Shown here in pieces: positions 17,453 to 26,081 of a DNA stretch of 43,368 nucleotides (position 1 is the stretch's first letter; the number at the start of each line of letters is the position of its first letter). The stretch lies in contig JAPYTP010000014.1 in assembly GCA_029941885.1 (NCBI GenBank), positions 1 to 43,368 on the forward strand, given 5' to 3'. A program made the translations under genes and the position numbers. The stretch is from Myxococcota bacterium. GTDB taxonomy: Bacteria; Myxococcota_A; UBA9160; UBA4427. The notes under the pieces are model-generated. The model was not told the DNA's origin. It ran no database searches and was given only the letters and a program-made list of their open reading frames with translations.

Positions 17453-18504
17453 ATGACCGACGACCATCCCAATGACCCAAGCATTGCTTCGCCGATCCTG
17501 CGTCTCCTGGATCGCGCGTCCGTCGAGCCCGCGCTGCTGAGCCTTGGTGTAGCGCTCTCGGTGAGCGCTGCGTTCCTGATCGCCGAGATCGCGAGTGGTC
17601 GGCTGTAGGCCCTCGCTGCGAACGGTGGAGATGGCCTCCGCAACTTGCGACTCGCCTTTGGATTCATCGCGATGACGGTCTATATCCCGACTGCCACGCT
17701 CTATGTGTTGCGTGGCGCACGTCTCACCGTCGATGAGCTGCGGCCGCTCCTCCGTCTGAACGATGCAGACGTGCGGTCTGAAGCCGAGGAGATCGGAACG
17801 CAGCCCGTCTCGGCATTTCGGTGGGCGGGCTGGACTGGAATCCTCGTTGCGCTGATGATTCCCTTGATCGCAGATCTCCCGCGCGGCGAATTCCCGTACT
17901 CGTTGGATCAACCGATCGAAACAATCTGGCATCGGGTTGCAACGCCCGTAGTCGGGTGGTGGGCGGGGCGGTCGGCTACTTGATTCTACTCGAGTCTCGC
18001 CGCCTCTCGGCTCTCGCAAGTGGGTTGCGATCGATCGATCTCTTCGATCTCGAGCCGCTGCTGCCTTTTGCGCGACAAGGGTTGTCCAACGCGCTGTTTC
18101 TGATTGGCTTCGTAACGATCTTTACGGTGATGTCCTTTTTCGAAGTGGGTCTCGGGCCTGCGGCTGGACTGATCACGCTCATGGTTCTGCCGGCGGCCGT
18201 ATTCGGAATGGCACTGCCCGTTCGAGGCGTGCACAAGATGATTCGGGAAGAGAAGCGACGACGACTGGTATGGTGTCGGGAACGACTTTGGGGCCTCGAA
18301 TGCGACTTCAGTAGAGAACTGGATTCCAGCGTGATTCGTGAGCTTTCCGATCTGCTCACGCTCCGGTCTCATCTGGAGCTCGTGCGGGAGTGGCCATTCG
18401 ATACGTCGGTGATCGTACGCCTCGACGTCTATCTGGTCATTCCGTTGGGCTCGTGGGCAGGCGCCGCTCTGGTCGAGAGAATGGTCGACGCGTTTCTTGG
18501 TTGA
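17453..18504 (+). pseudogene. Multi-pass membrane protein gene, one stop and one frameshift
   Basis: From ATG 17453 the frame reads SVEPALLSLGVALSVSAAFL before an in-frame TAG at 17606-17608. It resumes in the same frame (LRLAFGFIAMTVYIPTATLY, then RWAGWTGILVALMIPLIADL) until a frameshift in the G-rich run at about 17956-17975, after which the text continues AVGYLILLESRRLSALASG, GLSNALFLIGFVTIFTVMSF and GLITLMVLPAAVFGMALPV to the stop at 18504. Together this would be a roughly 350-residue protein with about six hydrophobic segments and a cytoplasmic-type C-terminal helix region. I do not recognise the family. The frameshift could be a sequencing error; the stop is harder to dismiss. Confidence 0.7.
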
Positions 18505-18639
18505 TCCGGTGTTGTGATCGGTCGACGAACGACGGGCTACGACCGAATTTCTCTGCTTCGATCAACATGGAGTCAGATTCAACTGACCTGCGTCAGCCGC
18601 AGATCTGCTGCTCTGTGACGGGACAGCGCCCAGGGTTGG

Positions 18640-19043
18640 CGGCGGGGAAGGCGCTACTACCAATTGCTTGCGATCAGAATCGGCAGGCCTACGTGGTATC
18701 CCACCTCGACGGCGCAGCGTCTTGCCTTTCGCTCGCTCGAAAAGCTGGCCAGGTGTTTGGACGTCGCTTCGGCAATCGAGCGATCTTCGTACTTCACAGC
18801 GAGCATCTGGGGTGGCGACATGGCTCTCTCCGGTTCTCTGGCGAGAGTGGGACACTCTACGGAGAAACGGGGGCACGACTGAAATCGGCAGGGGCGGATT
18901 TTCGCCTTGGGCGGCTGTTGAGAGCCCGCAGCCGGGCCAGACGACCTGGATCCGGCGATCGAGCCGGGCGGAACGTGGACGGAATCCTCCTCAATATCGA
19001 CTACGATCTGTTCACGCAACTTGTCGAGATCAACAGCGGCTGA
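18640..19043 (+). pseudogene. Possible decayed gene, family not recognised
   Basis: Two plus-strand frames give protein-like text in order. The first, about 18641-18883, contains RRYYQLLAIRIGRPTWYPTS, LAFRSLEKLARCLDV and SSYFTASIWGGDMALSGSLA before stops. After a further segment, DPAIEPGGTW in the first frame joins DGILLNIDYDLFTQLVEINS in another frame, ending at the TGA near 19041. The amino acid make-up is more natural than in neighbouring non-coding frames, but I cannot name a family. It lies immediately before the PhyH gene in the same direction. Confidence 0.35.
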
Positions 19044-19054
19044 AGCCGCACCCG

Positions 19055-20341
19055 ATGGCGGTTCCCTCGATCATGTCACAGGATACGCAGCTCTCCTGGA
19101 TCCGTGAGGTCACTGCAGCCTTTCCGTTCCACAGCTTCGAAGCCTTCCACGAAACGGCGGTGCGAGAGCTGATCGGACGGCACGGAAGCCTTCTGGAAGA
19201 CGATATTCGGTGTGTCGAGCCGATCGCCTTTCGCCTGCCCGGAGGCGTGGCTTTCACGTATCGCCAGACGGAGGGCGTGGTCTCGATCGAACGCGGCGAA
19301 GATTCGGCCGTCGCGGTCATCGAACTCGATGAGGAGACGTTCTCGGACTTCGCGAACGAACTCTTGACGGCATCAGGCGCGGTGATGACGCAGCGAGCAC
19401 GTCTCGTGCGCGGCACTCTCGACCAGTGGCAGCGCTGGGAGCCAGGCCTCCGGGCACTCTATACCGGTCGACCCATCTATGGCTCCGAGATCCACTCGAA
19501 GCTCGTCGACGCCGAGGGGGCTCCGCTCGATCTCGCGCGCAGCTTCAGCCTAGACGACTCAGACGAGGAGATGGCCGCCTATCTGAATACGACAGGCTAT
19601 CTCCACGTACGCGGAGCACTCGGGCACGACGAAATTGCGCGCCTCGCGGAAGAGGTCGAGTTTTGTCGGTCACGGACGAAGCCCGACGACGGTCTGTCCT
19701 GGTGGTCGATCAATGGGGCGGGCGACGAGGTCGTGACCCGCATCAACTATCTCGACCGCTTCTCTCGGCCGATTGCCGAGTTTTCCTTCGACGAGCGGCT
19801 CACGCGCCTCGCACGACTCGTGGAGCCGGAGATGCGGGTCTGTGACGACCGGCTCGATGGTCCGATGGTGTTCATCAAGAACGCGAATGTAGTGACCGGC
19901 AATGGGGATCTCGGTTGGCACGTCGACGACGGAATCGGGGGCCATCCGGTGATGTGTCCACTGATCCAGGTGGGCGTTCAGCTCGACGATGCGAATCCCG
20001 CGAACGGCCAGCTCCTCGTTCTTGCGGGCTCGCATCGTTATGCCTGCCATTGGCCCGAGTGGGGAGAAGAGGGTGGGCTTCCCGTCGTCCCGCTCGAGAC
20101 CCGGGCCGGCGACGTCACCGTGCATTACGGGGACGTCTTGCATACCACGCCAGCGCCGACCTCGGACGACGCGGGTCGGCGTGTTCTCTACTACAAGTTT
20201 GCGGAGCCGAAGACGTTCGAGTGGGTGCCTCCAGGCTGTCACTACAACGATGCGCTCTTCAACGCGGACGACACGGGACGCATGGCGGCGCGAGCGACGA
20301 TCCGGTCGGACGATGAGGCGGATCATCCAGGCTACGCCTGA
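19055..20341 (+). CDS. PhyH-type Fe(II)/2-oxoglutarate dioxygenase with N-terminal extension
   Basis: 428 residues from ATG 19055; ATG 19073 (MSQDT) is an alternative, and neither has a strong ribosome site. The C-terminal two thirds is a phytanoyl-CoA dioxygenase-like fold, with the iron ligands in WHVDDG (His289, Asp291) and HYGDVLHTTPAP (His363), and a 2-oxoglutarate-binding Arg in GRRVLYYKF. Substrates of this family range from acyl-CoA to small molecules. Residues about 1-150 are not part of the usual domain; the segment with VVSIERGEDSAVAVIELDEE and the following RARLVRGTLDQW recalls a sterol-carrier-protein-2-like fold, a tentative reading. The Rieske oxygenase gene follows 106 bp later on the same strand, suggesting consecutive oxidations. 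Confidence 0.85.
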   Translation: MAVPSIMSQDTQLSWIREVTAAFPFHSFEAFHETAVRELIGRHGSLLEDDIRCVEPIAFRLPGGVAFTYRQTEGVVSIERGEDSAVAVIELDEETFSDFANELLTASGAVMTQRARLVRGTLDQWQRWEPGLRALYTGRPIYGSEIHSKLVDAEGAPLDLARSFSLDDSDEEMAAYLNTTGYLHVRGALGHDEIARLAEEVEFCRSRTKPDDGLSWWSINGAGDEVVTRINYLDRFSRPIAEFSFDERLTRLARLVEPEMRVCDDRLDGPMVFIKNANVVTGNGDLGWHVDDGIGGHPVMCPLIQVGVQLDDANPANGQLLVLAGSHRYACHWPEWGEEGGLPVVPLETRAGDVTVHYGDVLHTTPAPTSDDAGRRVLYYKFAEPKTFEWVPPGCHYNDALFNADDTGRMAARATIRSDDEADHPGYA

Positions 20342-20435
20342 GTGCGTTTCGGGATTCTATTCGACTGCTCTTCGAACAGTGGGTCGGAGATCCTGGACAG
20401 CTAGGGCGCCAATCAGGAAAACCCGATCAGGCGGC

Positions 20436-20440
20436 GGAGG
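20436..20440 (+). promoter_or_regulatory. Ribosome binding site of the Rieske gene
   Basis: GGAGG lies 7 bases before ATG 20448 and decides that start over the longer open frame extending far upstream. Confidence 0.7.
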
Positions 20441-20447
20441 GGGCACG

Positions 20448-21617
20448 ATGGAACGAGAGGCGGGAGTCGCGCTGATGAGGCGGTTGCTTCAGGTCGTCGA
20501 AGACCAGCGCCCCGAGATGGCGGATCGCTTCATGCAGGTGCCACTCGAGTGCTATCAGAGCGAAGACCTCGCCAGGCGGGAGCGTGAGATCTTCGAGACG
20601 CAGCCGCTCGCGCTGATCGCGGCAAGCGAGATCGCGGATCCTCACGATTACGTCGTGCGCAGCGCGGTTGATCGTTCGATCCTCCTCACCCGCGACGCCG
20701 ACGGCGTAGCCCACGCCTTTCTCAACTACTGCCGTCACCGAGGCGCGGAGCCTGCCGCTGGGTGTGGAAATCGGCGCCTGTTTCGCTGCCCCTATCATGG
20801 CTGGAACTACGATACGAAGGGACGCTTGACCGGTCTGCCCCTGCGCGACCGCTACGAGGGGTTGGATCTATCCGACTTCAGTCTGGTGGAGCTGCCGAGC
20901 GAGGAGCGACACGGCCTGATCTGGGTCGTGCTACGACCGGACTCGAAGATCGACGTGGCGGCGCACCTCGGTGACTTCGACGCCGATCTTGCGTCGCTCG
21001 GTTGCGATCGCATGTCCTACTACAATGCGTTGCCCGCCGAGCCCTTGGCTACGAACTGGAAGTCCGTTGTCGAAGGATTGCTCGAATCGTTGCACGTTCC
21101 GTTCGTTCACACCGGCACGTTCGATCAGAACCCACAGGCCGCCGGCGTGGATCTTGCGATCTACGACTCGTTCGGTCCGCACGTTCGCTACAGCTTGCCG
21201 ATGTTCGGCCGCGACGACGTGGCGAGCATCCGTGCGACCGCGGAAGAGAGCTGGGATCCCGCCCGCGCTCTCGCGTCCGTTTGGTGGATTTCTCCCGGCC
21301 TGCTGATCGCGGAAGAACTCTATGGGCTGATCTACGCAGACCTGACCCCCGGCTCGACGGTCTCCTCGGCGGTGTTCCGATACGGTTGGCTATCTCCGAC
21401 ACGTACGGCCCCCAAAGGCCAGCCCTCTCCAGAGGAAATGGCGGCGCGCGCCGCGCAGGCGGTCGGTCAGGATCAGCCCGTCTGGGAAGGCTGCGGGCGT
21501 GGGCTCACCCACGGTGCGCACGGCTACGCGCTGATCGGTCGCAACGAAAAAGGAGTGCAGCTCTTTCACGAGGCCATCGCGCGGGAGACGGGCTACTCGG
21601 GCCTCGGCTATCGCTGA
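20448..21617 (+). CDS. Rieske non-heme iron oxygenase, alpha subunit type
   Basis: 389 residues. The Rieske [2Fe-2S] site is C95-x-H97 (NYCRHRG) and C114-x2-H117 (FRCPYHGW). The catalytic domain has NWKSVVEGLLESLHVPFVH, with the mononuclear iron ligands His216 and His221; the third ligand, an Asp, should lie further on and was not assigned. Such enzymes hydroxylate or demethylate aromatic, steroid or quaternary-amine compounds and need a separate reductase, which is not encoded nearby. The N-terminal region before the Rieske domain is longer than minimal. It follows the PhyH gene and probably shares its transcript. Confidence 0.93.
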   Translation: MEREAGVALMRRLLQVVEDQRPEMADRFMQVPLECYQSEDLARREREIFETQPLALIAASEIADPHDYVVRSAVDRSILLTRDADGVAHAFLNYCRHRGAEPAAGCGNRRLFRCPYHGWNYDTKGRLTGLPLRDRYEGLDLSDFSLVELPSEERHGLIWVVLRPDSKIDVAAHLGDFDADLASLGCDRMSYYNALPAEPLATNWKSVVEGLLESLHVPFVHTGTFDQNPQAAGVDLAIYDSFGPHVRYSLPMFGRDDVASIRATAEESWDPARALASVWWISPGLLIAEELYGLIYADLTPGSTVSSAVFRYGWLSPTRTAPKGQPSPEEMAARAAQAVGQDQPVWEGCGRGLTHGAHGYALIGRNEKGVQLFHEAIARETGYSGLGYR

Positions 21618-21621
21618 GGCC

Positions 21622-21647
21622 CCGCCCTGGGCCGCAGGCATGGGCGG
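21622..21647. terminator. Possible bidirectional terminator hairpin
   Basis: CCGCCC (21622-21627) can pair with GGGCGG (21642-21647) across a 14-base loop, between the convergent Rieske and DUF885 genes. No T-run is present, so this is weak. Confidence 0.3.
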
Positions 21648-21708
21648 TTGAAGGACAGCCGAACCTAGGAGCGCTCGGCAGCGTCGTCGAAGAACTTCCT
21701 CTCCTCGC

Positions 21709-23526
21709 CTAGCTGCCTTCGCTCGCCGATGGCACCCATCCTGCGACGATGTCATCCAGGATGCGAAGCGGGAGTGAACCGTTCGAGAGGACGAGATCGT
21801 TGAATGCACGCAGGTCGAAGGCGGGGCCGAGTCGCGACTGCGCTCGGTCACGAAGCGCAAGAATCTTGAGCTGGCCGATCTTGTAGGCACAGGCTTGACC
21901 GGGATTGACGATGTAGCGCTCGATCTCGGCGGTGGCGTCGCCTTCGGGCATCCCGGCATTGGCGACCAGATATTCGATCGCCTGCTCTCGAGTCCATCGT
22001 TTGGCGTGCAGGCCCGTGTCCACCACCAATCGAACGGCACGAAAGACCTCGGCGGATAGGGCTCCAAGTCGATCGTACGGAGTCTCGTGCAGCCCTGCCT
22101 CGGACGCGAGTCGTTCTGCGTAGAGCGCCCAACCTTCGACGAAAGCGGTCAGCGGGATGACGCGGCGGAAAAAGGGCAGGGAATCGTTCTCCATGGCCAA
22201 CGCAATCTGGAGATGGTGGCCGGGAACGGCTTCGTGGAACGCGAGTGTCCGCATGCCGAAGCGCTGAATCTCCGAAACGTTTCGAAGATTCGCGTAGAAG
22301 ACGCCGGGGCGAGAACCATCGAAGGCGGGGGGGTTGTAGTAGGCGGCCGCGGCCCCGGCCTCCTTGAACACCGGCACGCGCTCTACTTTGACGGGCGCGA
22401 CCGGCAAGCGATCGAAGAGTTCGGGGAGACGTTGCCACGTCTCATCGACGATCGTCTGAAAATCGTCGAGGATCGCCGCTCTCCCCTCGTCGGTGTCGGG
22501 GTAGAGGAAGCGGGGGTCGCGATTGAGTTGCAGGAGCGTCGCGATCGGATCCTCGCTCGGGAGACCCTCGCCTTCGAGAATCTTCCTCATCTCGGCGTGG
22601 ATTCGGTGAATTTCCTCCAGGCCGATGGTGTGGACTTCGTCCGGGCTGAGATCCGTCGTGGTATGGAACCGCAAGGCCCACCGGTAGTAGGCGTCGCCGT
22701 CCGGGAGCTTCCAGACGCCGTCCTCGTCGGTGGCCGTCTCGTGGAGGTCTGCGGCCATTCGAATCAGATCTCGGTAGCCGGGGTAGACGATGTCCACGAG
22801 GATCTGCTCTGCGTCGCCGGTGAGCCGGGTGCGGGTGGAGACGTCGATGTCCGTCGCGGCCAGGGCATCGTCCAACTTCGTATAGAGGACGTTATACGGT
22901 GGTTCGACGGAGACGAACTGGGTCATCTCCTCCTGCACGGCGTCGAGCACGAATCGAGGGGGGACGACTCCCCGGGACGCTCTGGCGGCGACCGACTCGC
23001 GAAGTTGTGCGAGTGCCGGGCCGAAAGCGCGCAGCCGCGCGAGGTAGTTCTCCGCGTCGCGTGCGTCATCGATCTGGTGAATGTTCACCATGAAGTCGGG
23101 CAGGGAATTCTGTGCCCCGCGAAACTGGTTGATCGGGTAGCTGTGAAAGAGGAAGCGTCGACCCTGCTGATAGGTCAGTAGCAGCCACTCTGCCACGTCG
23201 TATGACTGTTGTTGATCCGGGGAGAGAGTCCCACGATCGTATTCGGTGAGCCCCGTCAACGTGCGATCCACGAAGTCGGCGAGTTTCAGGTCTGCTTCGA
23301 CGGAATAGTCTTCCAGTTCATCCGAATAGAAGTCGAGATCGTAGGCATCCAGCGGACGTGCGTGGGAGAGGAGCACCGGGTGGTCCACGACGAAGACCAG
23401 GAGCGAGCGCAAGAAGAAGTGATCGATCGACCAGGGCTTGCCCCACAAGGTGGGGACCAGGAATATCGAGAGTGCGATCCCTAGGGCCAGAGCGCCTCGG
23501 AGACTCCAACGCAGGACGGTTCTCAT
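21709..23526 (-). CDS. DUF885 family peptidase-like protein
   Basis: 605 residues, starting at ATG 23526 with GGAG about 6 bases upstream. An N-terminal hydrophobic segment (WSLRGALALGIALSIFLVPT) acts as signal or anchor. The body matches DUF885, predicted zinc metallopeptidases, with the gluzincin-type signature HEAVPGHH (His431 onward, a variant of HExxH with a downstream His) followed by FVEGWALYAERLASE, which supplies the probable third ligand Glu. The product is expected outside the cytoplasm, trimming peptides or related amides. It is the last gene of a minus-strand row after the beta-lactamase-fold hydrolase (53-bp gap). Confidence 0.88.
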   Translation of the reverse strand: MRTVLRWSLRGALALGIALSIFLVPTLWGKPWSIDHFFLRSLLVFVVDHPVLLSHARPLDAYDLDFYSDELEDYSVEADLKLADFVDRTLTGLTEYDRGTLSPDQQQSYDVAEWLLLTYQQGRRFLFHSYPINQFRGAQNSLPDFMVNIHQIDDARDAENYLARLRAFGPALAQLRESVAARASRGVVPPRFVLDAVQEEMTQFVSVEPPYNVLYTKLDDALAATDIDVSTRTRLTGDAEQILVDIVYPGYRDLIRMAADLHETATDEDGVWKLPDGDAYYRWALRFHTTTDLSPDEVHTIGLEEIHRIHAEMRKILEGEGLPSEDPIATLLQLNRDPRFLYPDTDEGRAAILDDFQTIVDETWQRLPELFDRLPVAPVKVERVPVFKEAGAAAAYYNPPAFDGSRPGVFYANLRNVSEIQRFGMRTLAFHEAVPGHHLQIALAMENDSLPFFRRVIPLTAFVEGWALYAERLASEAGLHETPYDRLGALSAEVFRAVRLVVDTGLHAKRWTREQAIEYLVANAGMPEGDATAEIERYIVNPGQACAYKIGQLKILALRDRAQSRLGPAFDLRAFNDLVLSNGSLPLRILDDIVAGWVPSASEGS

Positions 23527-23579
23527 CGATCACTCCGGTGCTGGCTGCACACTGTCGGGAAGGGACTCGCGCTGAGGTC

Positions 23580-24797
23580 TTAGTTGTCGAGTGACTGCGC
23601 CAGGTCCTGAAGGTAGTCGATATAGTCGAGCTTCAGGCGGGCGTCGAAATTGCTCTGGTCGGCGCTGAGTTTCACGATCACCACGCGATTTCCGCGGTGC
23701 ACATAGATATTCTGGCCCCAGATCCCGCGCGCGAGGAAATCGTCGTCGGGTTCACGCGGTGTCCACCACTGGAATTTGTAGCCGGACGTGTTCGATGAAC
23801 GCGCGTTGTCGCCGGGTAGAAGGTGGGGCGCATCAGGCGTTGTCGAGGTCGTCACCCAAGCGGCCGGTACGACCTGGGTGTCGCCGGCCTTGCCACCCTC
23901 GAGAAATACCTGGCCGAGCCGAGCGTAGTCCCTCGCAGTCGCGGTCAACCCGCCCATGGCGAGTTCGACTCCCTGACCGTCTAGCACCCATTGGCCGTCG
24001 TGCTCCATGCCGATCGGCCGCCACAGCTTTTTTATCGTGTAGTCGGTGAGTGACTGGCCCGTCACGCGGCCGAGGAGGATGCCCAAAAGCTGTGTGTTGA
24101 TACTGGCGTAGTGGTTGTAGGTGCCGGGTTCGTGCTCTCGATCGAGTGTATTGATATAGGCGAGATAGCCGACTTTGTCGGCGATGGGGCCCATCTGGTT
24201 GATATCGGAATCAGGGTCGGTGTAGCGCTCGTCAAACTTCACACCGGACGCCATCTCGAGCACGTGAGCAATCGTTACCCCGTCGAAGGTTTGACTGGTG
24301 AGTTCGGGTAGGTATTTGCGGATTGGGTCCTGAACGCTGCGGATGTGGCCCTCAGCGAGCGCGATTCCGATCATGGCGGAGACAAACGATTTCGCCATCG
24401 AAAACGAGATGTGCTTGCTGGTCGCGGTGTCGCCCTCTCGGTAGTGCTCGTAGATGAGGACGCCGTCCTTCAGCACGACGAAGGCAGACGTGCTGGTCCG
24501 GGCCAGGAAGGCCTCGAGGTCGGTTGGTTGGTCCAGAATCATCCCGGTGAACTGAAGGTCCCGAAGCGCCAGGGGTATTGGGCGCGGGTTTGCGTTCGCA
24601 GGAATTTCGGCCACCGGCACGAAACGCTCGATATGCCTGAAATTCTCGAACCGGTCGCCCGCGAACATCGACATGATTCCCGTTGGCTCCGCGTCCGACG
24701 CCGTCCCGCCGATCGTGACCTGCGCGGCGGCTGATCCGGCTATCAGTGAAATTGCAACGCCGATCAAGGCGACTACGCAGTCTGCTCTCATCATCAA
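23580..24797 (-). CDS. Beta-lactamase-fold serine hydrolase (class C-like)
   Basis: 405 residues with a cleavable signal peptide (VALIGVAISLIAGSAAA, cleavage near residue 25), hence periplasmic. The catalytic motif SxxK is S133-M-A-K136 in ISFSMAKSFVS. The second motif appears as Y-x-S in NHYASINTQLLG, and later sections (LTATARDYARLGQVFLEGG, IWGQNIYVHRG) match the S12/AmpC-like family that includes esterases, D-aminopeptidases and 6-aminohexanoate-dimer hydrolases. GAGGAAG upstream sets the start. Lies between DUF885 and a membrane protein gene on the same strand, with short gaps that suggest one transcript. The substrate is unknown; classic beta-lactamase activity is not implied. Confidence 0.9.
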   Translation of the reverse strand: MMMRADCVVALIGVAISLIAGSAAAQVTIGGTASDAEPTGIMSMFAGDRFENFRHIERFVPVAEIPANANPRPIPLALRDLQFTGMILDQPTDLEAFLARTSTSAFVVLKDGVLIYEHYREGDTATSKHISFSMAKSFVSAMIGIALAEGHIRSVQDPIRKYLPELTSQTFDGVTIAHVLEMASGVKFDERYTDPDSDINQMGPIADKVGYLAYINTLDREHEPGTYNHYASINTQLLGILLGRVTGQSLTDYTIKKLWRPIGMEHDGQWVLDGQGVELAMGGLTATARDYARLGQVFLEGGKAGDTQVVPAAWVTTSTTPDAPHLLPGDNARSSNTSGYKFQWWTPREPDDDFLARGIWGQNIYVHRGNRVVIVKLSADQSNFDARLKLDYIDYLQDLAQSLDN

Positions 24798-24825
24798 GAA
24801 ACTTCCTCAGGAGGGCCCGTCACGC

Positions 24826-25476
24826 TCATTGTCGTCGGATCCTCGACACACCGACGACCGAGAGCGCGCCGATCAGCAAGAGTACCGCGGGCGCCAGGAG
24901 GAGGGGGACCGGGAACGGGAAAACCTCTCCCTCGCCAGCGTCGTACTCGGGGAGCGGTAGCGGCAGGGCGACGTTGGTCTCGTTCTCCGCGCTGAGGCGG
25001 GTGCCAACCAACATCACGCCAGCGACCGAGGTCACACACAGATTGGGAAATGCTCCGAAATGCAGCGGGAATCCGACGATGCGGCAAATCTCGAGCGTTC
25101 TCTCGCCGCAGAAGCTCCCGGTCGCGTTGAATCGGAAGAAGAAATACCGACCCCGATCGATGCGAACCCGGCGCTCTAGAATGTTGATGTGTACTTGCTC
25201 GTATGGGACGAGCATGAGAATGAAAGCGAACACGGCCATCACAGCGAGAAGCTCGTCTCCGACGAGAGCGACAGAGGGCTCGAAACCATTGTCTCGGATC
25301 CCACTCGAGACCGCGAGAATCGCGAAGGGGAGTGTGCCGATCACGATGGCCGACCTGATCGGGCCAGACCATTGGCTGGTGTGGATGTCTTCCAGGGGAA
25401 ACGTCCCTCCCGCTCCAAGGATTTCGGTTGGAGAGAGCAGGCGGTTGGACGAGAGCGGGACGCTGTCCGATTGCAA
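24826..25476 (-). CDS. Membrane protein with sorting-like C-terminal tail
   Basis: 216 residues from TTG 25476, the first possible start after in-frame stops upstream. Hydrophobic segments are near residues 42-60 (IRSAIVIGTLPFAILAV), 72-92 (ELLAVMAVFAFILMLVPYEQ) and 188-210 (FPFPVPLLLAPAVLLLIG), ending GALSVVGVSRIRRQ. Between the second and third, a Cys-containing globular region (FFFRFNATGSFCGERTLEIC) probably faces the periplasm. I do not recognise the family. The tail, a hydrophobic helix followed by a short Arg cluster, looks like a C-terminal sorting or anchoring signal and resembles the tail of the exported protein at 29582-30424. It lies 28 bp upstream of the serine hydrolase gene. Confidence 0.55.
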   Translation of the reverse strand: MQSDSVPLSSNRLLSPTEILGAGGTFPLEDIHTSQWSGPIRSAIVIGTLPFAILAVSSGIRDNGFEPSVALVGDELLAVMAVFAFILMLVPYEQVHINILERRVRIDRGRYFFFRFNATGSFCGERTLEICRIVGFPLHFGAFPNLCVTSVAGVMLVGTRLSAENETNVALPLPLPEYDAGEGEVFPFPVPLLLAPAVLLLIGALSVVGVSRIRRQ

Positions 25477-25616
25477 CGCTCACACGATCGCTCATGTCAC
25501 CCGGCTGATCGGCCCCCCGGCCAACAGAAACGATCAGAACTTGTGTGGTGCTGATGCTGCCACTCTAGAGGCTGTCGGGTCCTTCGTCTATCTCGTCGGG
25601 TGGTACCGGTCGAGCA

Positions 25617-26012
25617 CTATTGCGTGATTGCCATCGTGACAATCCAGCCGCTCATGCCAGACCCGAGTGCGAACGACAAGATTCTCAGGGGTGCCACGTC
25701 CATCACGTAGAATACTCCGTGCGTGAATCGCACCGCGACCCAGACGATCGCTGCCATCGACCAGTTTCCCACTGGGTCGACACCCGCCATCGTGGCCATG
25801 AGATTGGCAACCCCGAAAACGGCCAATGCTTCCCATGCGTTTGCTTGTGCTCCCCAGACTCGCGCGCCCCCTTCGGTGAGCAGCTCGGCCTGGACCCTAG
25901 GCTCTTTGAGGTCCGGCCCGACAAACTGTTTGGTACGAAAGGGCACGGACAACCCAGCCCATACGTAGGGCAGGATCACGCCTGCCAGGAGACACCACAG
26001 TTGAGTCGTCAC
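25617..26012 (-). CDS. MAPEG family membrane protein
   Basis: 131 residues from a GTG start with GAGGTG nearby. Four hydrophobic helices and the family landmark AQANAWEALAVFGVANLMA identify it as a MAPEG protein (membrane-associated proteins in eicosanoid and glutathione metabolism). Eukaryotic members conjugate glutathione or make leukotrienes; bacterial ones are mostly uncharacterised inner-membrane proteins, some with glutathione transferase activity. The length is typical. Lies 70 bp downstream of the GIY-YIG gene on the same strand. Confidence 0.88.
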   Translation of the reverse strand: MTTQLWCLLAGVILPYVWAGLSVPFRTKQFVGPDLKEPRVQAELLTEGGARVWGAQANAWEALAVFGVANLMATMAGVDPVGNWSMAAIVWVAVRFTHGVFYVMDVAPLRILSFALGSGMSGWIVTMAITQ

Positions 26013-26081
26013 GGATCACCTCGTCACCATGATTGGTCTGGGTGGGAACACGACTCCTGGGGGGCCGCGCCGTACAACAAC

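Noticed and set aside
7313-18504. Stop-codon reassignment as explanation for in-frame stops
   Set aside because: The interrupting codons are TAA and TAG in MaoC, TAG in the membrane protein and TGA in the cupin, and all three codons also end intact genes, so no single codon is recoded.
22087-23181. 364-codon plus-strand frame opposite the DUF885 gene
   Set aside because: The minus strand has the HEAVPGHH motif and a signal segment; the plus-strand text matches nothing.
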